DNA from: Thalassobaculum fulvum
GTDB lineage: Bacteria > Pseudomonadota > Alphaproteobacteria > Thalassobaculales > Thalassobaculaceae
Reading direction: 5' to 3'
NCBI RefSeq assembly: GCF_014652915.1
Contig: NZ_BMZS01000011.1
Coordinates: 62,001 to 126,000, forward strand
Length of the DNA stretch: 64,000 bases
Below, piece after piece: positions 50,866-59,204 of this stretch. Both the position numbers and the translations under genes were made by a program. The notes beneath the pieces are model-generated. The model saw only the letters and a program-made list of their open reading frames with translations. It was not told the origin of the DNA and did no database searches. The stretch's first letter is position 1. Each line of letters starts with the position of its first letter.

Positions 50866-53800
50866 GTGCGTTGGCTGGGCCGCGCGGTCCTCATCCTGCT
50901 GGCGGTCGTGGCCGTGCTGGCGCCGGCCCTGTGGGTCGGCCGGGACGTCGTCCCGCCGCGAATCGTGCGCTGGGCCGTCAATCAGGCGGCCGGCGTCGAC
51001 GCGCTCGACGACCTGGCGTTCCGGATCGAGGCGCTGTCCCTGGACCATGTCGAACTCGTCGACCTGCGGGTGAACCGGGACGCCGTTCTGACGGCCGAGC
51101 GGATCCGGATCGCGTTCGACCCGGCCGAGCTGCTGGGCGGCCGCCTGCGCGCCGTCACCGCGACCGGCGCGGTGCTCGACGCGACGGTCGCGCCCGACGG
51201 CGCGCTCCGGCTCGGCAGCCTCGATCCCCTGGTCGCGGCGCTCGCCGCCGGACGAACCGACTCCGCTTCCGACCGGCCGGCGGTCCGGCGGATCGAGCTG
51301 CGCGACGCCGCCATCCGGCTGGACGGTGCCGCCCGCGGCCGGCTGCGTCTGGAGGGCACGGCCGCGCCGACGCCCGGCGGCGGCCTGGCGGCCGGCCTGG
51401 CATGGCGGCTCGCGGCCGTGACCGGGGCGCCCGGCCCGCTGGCGGCCGGCCTGTCGCTGGAAGCCGAGGGCCGGGCGACCCTGGACCGCGACGCCGCCGG
51501 CGCGCGGACCGGCGTGTCGATCGCCGCCGGCCGGCTGCGACGCGAGGCCTTGGACGTCGTCGGGATGCGCGGGACCGCCACACTCAGCCTGCCGGCTTCC
51601 GGCGGAGTCGTGGTCGCCGCCGAACTTTCCGCCGGCCGGGTCCTGGCCGGTGGCGCCGCGGTTCCGGCGCCCGCGGCCCGGTTGCGGTATGACGAGACCG
51701 GGTTGTCGGGAACCGTGAGGCTGGGCCCCGAAGCCGATCCCGAGGCGATCGCGGCGGCGGTCGCCGATGCGGCGGGCGCCGACGGTCGCCGCCCGGTCCG
51801 GCTGGAGCTGAGCGCCGACCTCGCCCGGCTCGACGGGCTGCTGGCGGCCTGGACCGGCCGGCAGCCGCTGAACCTGCGCGGGACGGCGCAGGCCGAGGCG
51901 GCGGGATCGTTTTCCTTGGCCGATCCGGCGCCGGCGGCGGTGTGGTCGAGCGCGGTGGCGGCCGGCGGCCTGTCGGTCTCGCTGGCCGACGGCAGCGTGC
52001 CGTCCCTGGGCCGGCTCCAGGGCACGGCCCGGCTGGCGGCGGCGCTCGCGGCCGGGCGCCTAGCGGTCGAGACCGCCGGGCCCGTCACTCTCCGGGTGCA
52101 GCCGGAGCCGCCGCCGGATGCCACGGCGCCCGGGTTCCTTGCGGTCCCGGCGACGGTGACCGCCGGGACCGCCACGACCCCGCTGCGGGCGCTGCTGCAG
52201 GACCTGTTCGGCGATCCCCGGGTCGTGGTCGAGGGACCGGTTGCGGCGGTCGCGGCCGACGGCGCCAACGGCACGGTGGCGGGCCGGGCGGTGTTCCGTC
52301 CCGGCGCGACCGGCTGGCGGCTCGACCGGGTCGAGCGGGCGACGGTGCAGGCGGCCGGCATTCGCCATGCCGGAATCGACCTGGAACGCCTGGACGCCGG
52401 CGTCGCCGACCTGACCGTCGGGCCGTCGGGGCCGGCCGGCGAGTTCGAGCTGAGCCTGCGCGCCAGCGCGCCCGAGCGCGGGGTTGTCGGGGCCGCCGTC
52501 ACGGCCCGGGGGCGGGTGGAGACCGGCGAGGACGGGGTCCGCGTCCTGCTGTCGACGCCGGCCCGCCTGACGGTCGACCGGCTGGCCCCGGCCGCCCCGG
52601 TCGCCCCGATCGAGCGGCTGGCGGTCCGGGTGGCGGCGACCAACCGTGCGGTGCTCACCGTGCCGCTGGAGCCGGGACCGGTCCTGCTCGACCTGCCGGT
52701 CGAGCTGCCGGCGCTCGCGGTGGCGTCGGCCCGGGCCGACGCCTGGCGCATCGACCTCGAGCCGCTGCGGGCGACGGTCAGCGCCTCGCTGGAACCGTCC
52801 GGCGACGGCCGGCTGCGGGTCCGGCTGACCGGAGCGTCGGCCGCGGTCGCGCCGGCCGGGGTGACCTTGGACGGGCTGGCCGCCGACCTCCGCCTGGACC
52901 TGGCGGCCGGCGATGGCGGCTCGGGCGCAGCGCGTCTCCGCCGCCTCGACGTGACTGCCCGCCGGGTCGCCGACCGGGACGCCCGGCTGGCCCGGTTCGC
53001 GCCGCTGTCGCTCGAGGGGGTGGCGCACGGCGCCGCGACCGCCCGCAGCCCGGACCGACTGGCCTTCCGCATGACGCTGCGCGGGGCCGACGGGGCGTTC
53101 GTGCTGGATGCCGACGGCCATCACGTCCCGTCGAGCGGGCGTGGCGAGGCCGAGCTGACGCTGTTCCCGATCCGCTTCGTGCCCGGCGGGCTGCAGCCGG
53201 CCGACCTGTCGCCGGCGGCGGCCGCGCTGTTCCGCGACGCCTCCGGTGAGGTGTCGCTCGGCGGGCGGGTGCGCTGGCCGGGCGAGGCGGTTCCGCCCGA
53301 CGACCCGCTGACCCTGACCCTGAAGGACCTCGGCTTCTCCGGGTCGCTCGGCACCGTCACCGGGCTGTCCGGCGCCGTCGCTGTCACCCGCGTCGACCCG
53401 CCGGCCACGGCCCCGGCCCAGGAGTTGACGGCGACGGCCGCCGATGTCGGGATCCCGATCGTCGCCCCGCGCGTCCGCTTCCGCCTGGAGCCGGACCGGG
53501 TGCTGCGGCTGGAGAGCGTCGAGGCCCGCTTCGCCGACGGCCGGGTGAGTGCCGAAGACGTGGCGGTGCCGTTGGGCGGCCGGCAGCCGGTACCCGTGGT
53601 CCTGAAGGTCGAGCGGGTCGACGCGGCCCGTCTGGCCGAGATCATCGACCTCGACGGGCTGTCGGCGACCGGCACCCTGTCCGGCTGGCTGCCGCTGCTG
53701 TGGGACCCCGAGACCGGGCTGGCGGTCCGGCAGGCCCGGCTGACCGCCGGGGTGGGCGGTGGCTCGCTGCGCTACCAGCCGTCCGGCGACGCCCCCGCGT

Positions 53801-54075
53801 TGCAGGATTCCGGCGAGCAGGTTAGCCTCCTGCTGCGGGCGATTCGAAACTTCGTCTACGAGTCCTTCGAGGTCGAGGCCGACGGCCGCCCGGGGGAGCC
53901 GTTCGACGTCAGACTCAGGTTGCGCGGTGCCAATCCCGATCTCTTCGACGGCTATCCGATCGCTCTCAACGTCACCCTCAGCGGGGCGCTCGACCAGCTG
54001 TTCGGCGAGATCCGGCGCAACCTCGGACTCAGCGACGTCATCCGCCGGCGCCTGGAGGCGACGGGTGGCGGTTAG
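50866..54075 (+). CDS. ydbH: AsmA-like intermembrane phospholipid transport protein YdbH
   Basis: YdbH is one of the AsmA-like proteins (with TamB and YhdP) thought to carry phospholipids from the inner to the outer membrane. The 1069-residue protein has an N-terminal inner-membrane helix (VLILLAVVAVLAPALWVG) and a very long beta-rich periplasmic part with repeated strand-turn units. The conserved YdbH C-terminal region is LSATGTLSGWLPLLWDPETG, then ALQDSGEQVSLLLRAIRNF, VYESFEVEADGRPGEPFDV and PIALNVTLSGALDQLFGEI. The GTG start has GAGGGAG 8 bases upstream. YnbE and YdbL follow directly, as in enterobacteria, which supports the call. Confidence 0.88.
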   Translation: MRWLGRAVLILLAVVAVLAPALWVGRDVVPPRIVRWAVNQAAGVDALDDLAFRIEALSLDHVELVDLRVNRDAVLTAERIRIAFDPAELLGGRLRAVTATGAVLDATVAPDGALRLGSLDPLVAALAAGRTDSASDRPAVRRIELRDAAIRLDGAARGRLRLEGTAAPTPGGGLAAGLAWRLAAVTGAPGPLAAGLSLEAEGRATLDRDAAGARTGVSIAAGRLRREALDVVGMRGTATLSLPASGGVVVAAELSAGRVLAGGAAVPAPAARLRYDETGLSGTVRLGPEADPEAIAAAVADAAGADGRRPVRLELSADLARLDGLLAAWTGRQPLNLRGTAQAEAAGSFSLADPAPAAVWSSAVAAGGLSVSLADGSVPSLGRLQGTARLAAALAAGRLAVETAGPVTLRVQPEPPPDATAPGFLAVPATVTAGTATTPLRALLQDLFGDPRVVVEGPVAAVAADGANGTVAGRAVFRPGATGWRLDRVERATVQAAGIRHAGIDLERLDAGVADLTVGPSGPAGEFELSLRASAPERGVVGAAVTARGRVETGEDGVRVLLSTPARLTVDRLAPAAPVAPIERLAVRVAATNRAVLTVPLEPGPVLLDLPVELPALAVASARADAWRIDLEPLRATVSASLEPSGDGRLRVRLTGASAAVAPAGVTLDGLAADLRLDLAAGDGGSGAARLRRLDVTARRVADRDARLARFAPLSLEGVAHGAATARSPDRLAFRMTLRGADGAFVLDADGHHVPSSGRGEAELTLFPIRFVPGGLQPADLSPAAAALFRDASGEVSLGGRVRWPGEAVPPDDPLTLTLKDLGFSGSLGTVTGLSGAVAVTRVDPPATAPAQELTATAADVGIPIVAPRVRFRLEPDRVLRLESVEARFADGRVSAEDVAVPLGGRQPVPVVLKVERVDAARLAEIIDLDGLSATGTLSGWLPLLWDPETGLAVRQARLTAGVGGGSLRYQPSGDAPALQDSGEQVSLLLRAIRNFVYESFEVEADGRPGEPFDVRLRLRGANPDLFDGYPIALNVTLSGALDQLFGEIRRNLGLSDVIRRRLEATGGG

Positions 54076-54262
54076 CGGGCAGCGCCTGCTGGCGATCGCC
54101 GGGGTCGCGCTGGCGGTGGCCGCCTGCGAGCCCCGGGTGGCGCTGGAGGCGCCGAAGGAGCCGATCACCATCAACCTGAACATCAAGATCGAGCAGGAGG
54201 TCCGCATCAAGGTGGAGCGCGACCTCGAAGAGCTGTTCAAGACCGACAAGAAGATCTTCTGA
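54065..54262 (+). CDS. ynbE: YnbE-type outer-membrane lipoprotein
   Basis: The 65-residue protein is a small lipoprotein: the signal ends in the lipobox VAAC (Cys21). The rest, KEPITINLNIKIEQEVRIKV followed by ERDLEELFKTDK, is the YnbE core that pairs with the C-terminal strands of YdbH and extends the bridge to the outer membrane. It starts with GTG inside the end of ydbH (11-base overlap), so translation is coupled. The frame is open further upstream, but lipobox spacing and family length support this start. The role is inferred from E. coli YnbE and from position. Confidence 0.85.
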   Translation: MAVSGQRLLAIAGVALAVAACEPRVALEAPKEPITINLNIKIEQEVRIKVERDLEELFKTDKKIF

Positions 54263-54272
54263 GGAGAGGGCG

Positions 54273-54638
54273 ATGCGGCGCGGCTCGAAGGTGCTCGGGC
54301 GACGGTCCCTGATGACGCTGCTGGCCGGGCTGGCAACGGCCGCCGCACTCGGCCCGCGGCCGGCTCTGGCGCTCGACCTCGACGCCGCCAAGGCACAGGG
54401 CTGGATCGGCGAGCGTCGCGACGGCTATGTCGGGCTGGTCGATGCGGGTGCGCCGGCGGAGGCCCGGGCCCTGGTCGACCAGGTCAACGCCGAGCGCCGT
54501 GCCGCCTACGAGAGCGTCGCCCGTCAGAACGGCGTCCCGCGCGAGCAGGTCGAGGTCCTGGCGGGGCAGAAGCTGATCGCCCGGGCGGCGCCCGGCACCT
54601 TCGTCATGGACGCCGCCGGCCGCTGGATCCGCAAGTAG
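54273..54638 (+). CDS. ydbL: YdbL family (DUF1318) periplasmic protein
   Basis: The 121-residue protein has a signal segment (SLMTLLAGLATAAALG, ending near ALA at residue 34). The DUF1318 core is DLDAAKAQGWIGERRDGYVG, then LVDQVNAERRAAYESVARQN and VEVLAGQKLIARAAPGTFV. In E. coli YdbL modulates the YdbH-YnbE bridge, and the same three-gene order occurs here. GAGGAGAGGG gives a strong ribosome-binding site 2 bases before the ATG. It is the third and last gene of the operon and converges on the unknown 420-residue gene, 19 bases away. Confidence 0.9.
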   Translation: MRRGSKVLGRRSLMTLLAGLATAAALGPRPALALDLDAAKAQGWIGERRDGYVGLVDAGAPAEARALVDQVNAERRAAYESVARQNGVPREQVEVLAGQKLIARAAPGTFVMDAAGRWIRK

Positions 54639-54657
54639 CCGCCCGGCCGGCGGCGCT

Positions 54658-55920
54658 TCACTTGCCGGCCTTGGGCGGCGGCGGGCGGTCGTCGTCCTCG
54701 TTCATCCGGACCATGCTGGTGTGCGGCCGCCGCTTGCGCCCTTCCTCGACCCGATGCTGCAGTTCGGAGTCGAGCTGGTCGTTCTCCCAGTTGTGCATCT
54801 GGCTGACCATCCTGACCCGCGCCTGCTCGTAGCGGGCGCCCGATTTGACCTGCTCGTGATCGGGGAACAGCTCGCGGACCGGAATCCGGGGCGCGAAGCC
54901 GGCGATCCGCTGGATCGCGCGCTCGACCGCGCGGTCGCCGCCGATGGCGTCGCGCGCCCGGTAGGCGTCGCTCCACACGGAGATCATGTCGTCCCAGCCG
55001 TCCAGCCCGAACGCCACGTCGCGGCGCAGCCGGTCGAGCTGGTCGATGGCGCCCATGTTCTGGTCGAACAGGTCGGCGAGCTTGCCAAGCAGTTCGTTGA
55101 GCTGCGCCAGGCGCTCGTTGACGTAGCCGATGCATTCGTCGGCGGCCTCGACGATCTGGTCGACCCGGATCTCGAGCTCCTCCCGTACCTGGTTGCGGTA
55201 CGCGGCGATCTCGGCGCGGAAGTTCAGCAGCCGGGTGTGCTGGGCGAACAGGAAGCCGTTGTGCTTTTCCTCGCCCTTGGCGGTCACGTTGCCGAACGGG
55301 GTGATCATGCCGACCAGCGGGTCGAGATAGGCCTTGGCGTCGACGACCGTGCACTTCCCCCGTTCGGCGGCGAAGATCATGACCCGCTCGATCAGCAGGT
55401 CCAGGTCGATGCGGGTGCGGCCGCTGTCGCCGCCCATCAGGTCCATCAGGGTCCGGGTGTTGGTGCGGGCCATCAGCGTGTCGCCCTTGGCGATGCCGCA
55501 TTCCCGGGTCAGCTGGGCGATGACCGACAGCCGGACCATGGCCTTGTCCTGGGCGTCCCGCTCGACGATCTGCTGGGCGGCCGCCTGGAGCGACGGGTCC
55601 CCGCTGAACGCGGCGTCGGCGGCGAGGCAGATCTCGCGGACGCCGATCGGATCGAGCTCGCGGGTGGTCGTGGTCTGGAGTATCCGCTGGTGCACCCGCT
55701 GGTCGCGCAGATCCATGCTGGCCAGCTGGTCGAGCTGCTCCCAGGGAACCACCACCAGTTCGCCACGTCGCGTGCCGGAATAGTTCGGAAGCACCGCCTC
55801 CAGCAGGCGGTCCTCGCCGTGGAAGTATTCCCGCACCCGGGCGTGGGCCAGATCCTTCTGATGGAACGGGACCGTGGTCCCTCTTCGCTCGAAGGTCTGA
55901 GGCAGGTTGATGCCTCGCAT
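54658..55920 (-). CDS. unknown 420-residue protein
   Basis: I do not recognise this family. The protein starts MRGINLPQTFERRGTTVPFH and appears soluble and largely helical. Notable blocks are REYFHGEDRLLEAVLPNYSG, ASMDLRDQRVHQRILQ, GITPFGNV-like text (LDPLVGMITPFGNVTAKG) and a long coiled-coil-prone region (about 240-310: EIAAYRNQVREELEIRVDQI). The C-terminal tail is charged and disordered (NEDDDRPPPPKAGK). There is no signal peptide or membrane helix. It is 64 bases downstream... of no coupled partner: rppH ends 64 bases upstream... on the transcript, while its own start follows rppH in the same direction, so co-transcription with rppH is possible. A structural or regulatory role is a guess. 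Confidence 0.55.
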   Translation of the reverse strand: MRGINLPQTFERRGTTVPFHQKDLAHARVREYFHGEDRLLEAVLPNYSGTRRGELVVVPWEQLDQLASMDLRDQRVHQRILQTTTTRELDPIGVREICLAADAAFSGDPSLQAAAQQIVERDAQDKAMVRLSVIAQLTRECGIAKGDTLMARTNTRTLMDLMGGDSGRTRIDLDLLIERVMIFAAERGKCTVVDAKAYLDPLVGMITPFGNVTAKGEEKHNGFLFAQHTRLLNFRAEIAAYRNQVREELEIRVDQIVEAADECIGYVNERLAQLNELLGKLADLFDQNMGAIDQLDRLRRDVAFGLDGWDDMISVWSDAYRARDAIGGDRAVERAIQRIAGFAPRIPVRELFPDHEQVKSGARYEQARVRMVSQMHNWENDQLDSELQHRVEEGRKRRPHTSMVRMNEDDDRPPPPKAGK

Positions 55921-55984
55921 GCGCCTTCCCCACTGACTGCGGGCCCCACTGACTGCGGGACGAGTTTACGCTCGGATTATCGGA

Positions 55985-56491
55985 TTAGGAACGCTTGGCT
56001 TTTCGGGTCGTCGCCGACGCCGCCCGAACCGCCGGCAGCAGTTCCGCGACGACCGCCGAATAGATCGCCCGTTTGAACGGCACGATCAGGCCGGTCAGCT
56101 GCTCCGGTTCGACCCAGCGCCAGGCGTCGAACTCCGGGTGGGCGGTGTCGAGGCGGATCTCGCTGTCGTCGCCGAGGAAGCGGCAGGCGAACCACTTCTG
56201 CCGCTGGCCGCGCCAGCGCCCGCCCCACAGCTTGCCGATCAGGTGCTCCGGCAGGTCGTAGGCCAGCCACTCGGCGGTGCCGGCCACGATCTCGGCGTTG
56301 GCGGTGCCGATCTCCTCCTCCAGCTCGCGCAGGGCCGCCGTCTCCGGCGCCTCGCCCCTGTCGATGCCGCCCTGGGGCATCTGCCAGGCGTCCGGCGTGT
56401 CGATGCGCCGGCCGACGAACACCTGGCCCCGGCTGTCGAACAGCATCACGCCGACGCAGGGACGGTAGGGCAGCGAATCCGGACCGGCCAT
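55985..56491 (-). CDS. rppH: RNA pyrophosphohydrolase RppH
   Basis: RppH removes pyrophosphate from the 5' end of triphosphorylated mRNA, starting its decay. The 168-residue Nudix protein begins with LPYRPCVGVMLFDSRGQVFV, then RRIDTPDAWQMPQGGIDRGE. The Nudix box runs GGIDRGEAPETAALRELEEE followed by IGT (Gx5Ex7REUxEExGU). QRQKWFACRFLGDDSEIRLD and FDAWRWVEPEQLTGLIVPFK are the RppH-specific parts. It follows the deacetylase gene by 9 bases. The call is strong for RppH rather than another Nudix enzyme because of WQMPQGG and the length. Confidence 0.95.
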   Translation of the reverse strand: MAGPDSLPYRPCVGVMLFDSRGQVFVGRRIDTPDAWQMPQGGIDRGEAPETAALRELEEEIGTANAEIVAGTAEWLAYDLPEHLIGKLWGGRWRGQRQKWFACRFLGDDSEIRLDTAHPEFDAWRWVEPEQLTGLIVPFKRAIYSAVVAELLPAVRAASATTRKAKRS

Positions 56492-56500
56492 GGCTTCCTC

Positions 56501-57811
56501 TCAGCGCAGCCGCTGCCGGTCGGCCACCGCCGATACCGGGGCAAGCGTGATCCCCTTGCTCTCCAGCGTCCCGGCCCACCGCGCCAGCCGGTCGAAGGTG
56601 ATCGGCAGGGCCCGGGCGATGCCGACCGCATGACGCTGCTGGCGGGCGATCGCCTCCAACCCGGCCAGGGCCCGGTCGATGGCGTCGAGCGACGGGGTGG
56701 AGTCGACGAAGGTGTTGTTGAAGGCGCGCGGCAACTGGATCGACGAGGCCAGCTCGGTGGCGATGCTGCGCGAGGTGGCGCGGCTGTCGACGAACATCAG
56801 GCCGCGCTCCTTCAGGGTCTGCAGCACCGGCATGAGCGCGTCCTCGACGGTCGTGAACTGCGAGCCCATCCAGGTGGTCACGCCGACATAGCCCGGCGCC
56901 CGTCCGAGCACCCATTCCAGGCGGTTCAGGTTGTCGACCAGCGACAGCGAGGTCAGCAGGGTCGACGGCCCCGGATCGTCGCGCGGGAAGTCCAGCGGCT
57001 CCATCGGCAGGTCGACCAGGACCTCGTGGCCGGCCTGCCTGGCGCGCTCGAGCAGCGGGCCGATGTTGCGGGCGTACGGCGAGAAGCTCAGGCTGACCGC
57101 GCTCGGGAGCCCGGAGATCGCCTGCTCGGTCAGCTCGCGGCTGAGCCCGAGCCCGACCACCACGATCGCCACCCGCGGGCGGGTATCGTCGACGTTGAAC
57201 GGCCGCGCGTAGGTCGACCAGGGCTCGCGCCCGTCGGGCCCGATCTTCGGCAGCTTGGCGTCGTTCTTGATTTCCAGGAGGGTCGGATCGACGGCGGCGA
57301 GGCGGACGCCGTCGGCCGGCGCCGGCATGGCTTCCGCCCCGGCCTCCGAAGTTCCGGCGGCCGGGGCTCCGTGTGCCGGGGCTTCCTGTGCCGCCTCGGT
57401 CCCGTGGCCGGCGGCCCTGTGCTGCCCGCCATCGGGGGCGGTGCCGGCGTGCCCGGCCCCGGCGGCCGGCGTCGTGCGGTTGGCCGAGCTGTTCGGCGTC
57501 GGCGCCTCGCCGTCGGCCAGGATCGGCACGGTGAGCTGCGGGCGCTCCAGCGTCCGCCGGGCCTCCGTGGTCTCGGCATTGACGAGTATCCAGCCGACCA
57601 GCGCGCCGGTGCCGCCGATCACCAGGACCGCCAGCCCGACGGTCGCCACCGCCGTGAGAATGCGCTTCAGCCGGGTCCGGTCGGCCGGGGCCGCCGGCTC
57701 GCCGGCCTCCGGTTCCTCCGCCGCCTGATCGTCGAGCGGATCCAACTCGTCGGCGTCGGCGGTCTTCGGGCGCCGTTTCGGGAAGGGAAGCCGGATCGAG
57801 GGCAGCTTCAC
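56501..57811 (-). CDS. divergent polysaccharide deacetylase family protein
   Basis: The 436-residue protein has a cytoplasmic N-tail, one membrane helix (about 51-77, ILTAVATVGLAVLVIGGTGA), and a Pro/Ala/Gly-rich linker (about 100-175). The DUF610-type divergent polysaccharide deacetylase domain follows: RPRVAIVVVGLGLSRELTEQ, LPSAVSLSFSPYARNIGPLL, EVLVDLPMEPLDFPRDDPGP and VTTWMGSQFTTVEDALMPVL, then FVDSRATS and GIARALPITFDRLARW. Family members resemble YibQ, a periplasmic protein of uncertain substrate. The tight link with ctpA and envC suggests a cell-wall role. It follows ctpA by 16 bases. Confidence 0.88.
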   Translation of the reverse strand: MKLPSIRLPFPKRRPKTADADELDPLDDQAAEEPEAGEPAAPADRTRLKRILTAVATVGLAVLVIGGTGALVGWILVNAETTEARRTLERPQLTVPILADGEAPTPNSSANRTTPAAGAGHAGTAPDGGQHRAAGHGTEAAQEAPAHGAPAAGTSEAGAEAMPAPADGVRLAAVDPTLLEIKNDAKLPKIGPDGREPWSTYARPFNVDDTRPRVAIVVVGLGLSRELTEQAISGLPSAVSLSFSPYARNIGPLLERARQAGHEVLVDLPMEPLDFPRDDPGPSTLLTSLSLVDNLNRLEWVLGRAPGYVGVTTWMGSQFTTVEDALMPVLQTLKERGLMFVDSRATSRSIATELASSIQLPRAFNNTFVDSTPSLDAIDRALAGLEAIARQQRHAVGIARALPITFDRLARWAGTLESKGITLAPVSAVADRQRLR

Positions 57812-57827
57812 GGTCGGCTTCGGTGCC

Positions 57828-59204
57828 TCAATTCACGACGCGCGACTGGTACAGGTGGATGCCGCGCAGCAGGTCGATCGCACGGGCCAGCTGGTAGTCG
57901 TCGACCTCCCCGCCCTTGCCGGCATCGGCGTTCTCCTGGGCGTCTGCCGGTTTCTGATCGTCGGCCTTGCCGGGGGCAGCGGTGCCGTCCGGGTTGACCA
58001 GGGCGCCGCGCAGATCGGCCTCGCGGCGGCCGCGTTGCGTGGCGATCTTCTCGATCTTCGCCGGCTCCACCAGGATGTCGGGCGTGATGCCCTTGGCCTG
58101 GATCGAGCGGCCCGACGGCGTGTAGTAGCGGGCCGTGGTCAGCCGCATCGCGCCGTAGCCCTGGAGCGGGATGATGGTCTGCACCGAGCCCTTCCCGAAC
58201 GACTGGGTGCCGAGAATGATCGCCCGGTGCTGGTCCTGCAGCGCACCGGCCACGATCTCCGAGGCCGAGGCCGAGCCGCCGTTGATCAGCACCACCAGCG
58301 GCGCGCCGTCGGTGATGTCGCCCGGGGTGGCGTTGGCCCGGCTGGAGTTCTCCTCGCCGCGGCCGCGGGTCGACACGATCTCGCCGCGCTCGAGGAAGGC
58401 GTCGGACACCGAGATCGCCTGGTCGAGCAGGCCGCCGGGGTTGTTGCGCAGGTCGATGACGTAGCCGTGCAGCCGGTCGCCGAGCTCCTGGTGGATCGCG
58501 GCGACGGCCTCCTGCAGGCCGCTCGTGGACTGCTCGTTGAAGGTGGTGATCCGGACGTAGCCGATGTCGCCGATGGTGCGGTGGCGCACCGAACGGATGG
58601 TGATGGTGGCCCGCTCGAGGGTGACGTCGAACGGCTCCTGCTCGCCGCGGCGCACCGTCAGGGTGATCTCGGACCCGACCTTGCCGCGCATCCTCTCGAC
58701 CGCTTCCGACAGGGTCAGGCCGAGCACCGGCTCGCCGTCGAGGTGGCTGATCAGATCGCCCGGCAGCAGCCCGGCCCGCGCCGCCGGCGTGTCGTCGATC
58801 GGCGACACCACCTTGACCAGCCCGCCTTCCATGGTGACCTCGATGCCGAGGCCGCCGAACTCGCCGCGGGTCTGAACCTGCATGTCGCGGTAGTTCTTGG
58901 CGTTCAGGAACGAGGAATGCGGGTCGAGCGAGGACAGCATGCCGTTGATCGCCGCCTCGAACAGCTTCTCCTCGCTGACCTCCTCGACGTAGTTGGCGCG
59001 CACCCGCTCGAACACCGCGCCGAACAGGTTGAGTTGCCGGTAGGTCTCGGAGGAGTTGGTCTGGGCGTCGAGCTGGCCGGATCCGGCCACGGCCAGGCCG
59101 CCGAGCAGCACGGTGACGGCGGCGGCACCGCCCAGGCGCCGCACGATCGGCCGGCGCAGGAACGGGAGGCGCAGGAACGGGAGGCGGGTCTCTGGGGTGG
59201 TCAT
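57828..59204 (-). CDS. ctpA: S41 family carboxy-terminal processing protease CtpA
   Basis: The 458-residue periplasmic serine protease has an N-terminal membrane/signal segment (AAAVTVLLGGLAVAGSG). The PDZ domain (about 110-190, GGLGIEVTMEGGLVKVVSPI) is followed by the catalytic tail. The Ser is in GGSASASEIVAG (311-316) and the Lys in SFGKGSVQT (Lys338, Gln342). DLRNNPGGLLDQAISVSDAF is a family signature. A Glu/Asp/Gly-rich tail ends the protein. It should trim cell-wall hydrolases or other periplasmic proteins. Its ATG overlaps the envC-like stop as ATGA, so the two are co-translated, a conserved alphaproteobacterial arrangement. Confidence 0.94.
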   Translation of the reverse strand: MTTPETRLPFLRLPFLRRPIVRRLGGAAAVTVLLGGLAVAGSGQLDAQTNSSETYRQLNLFGAVFERVRANYVEEVSEEKLFEAAINGMLSSLDPHSSFLNAKNYRDMQVQTRGEFGGLGIEVTMEGGLVKVVSPIDDTPAARAGLLPGDLISHLDGEPVLGLTLSEAVERMRGKVGSEITLTVRRGEQEPFDVTLERATITIRSVRHRTIGDIGYVRITTFNEQSTSGLQEAVAAIHQELGDRLHGYVIDLRNNPGGLLDQAISVSDAFLERGEIVSTRGRGEENSSRANATPGDITDGAPLVVLINGGSASASEIVAGALQDQHRAIILGTQSFGKGSVQTIIPLQGYGAMRLTTARYYTPSGRSIQAKGITPDILVEPAKIEKIATQRGRREADLRGALVNPDGTAAPGKADDQKPADAQENADAGKGGEVDDYQLARAIDLLRGIHLYQSRVVN

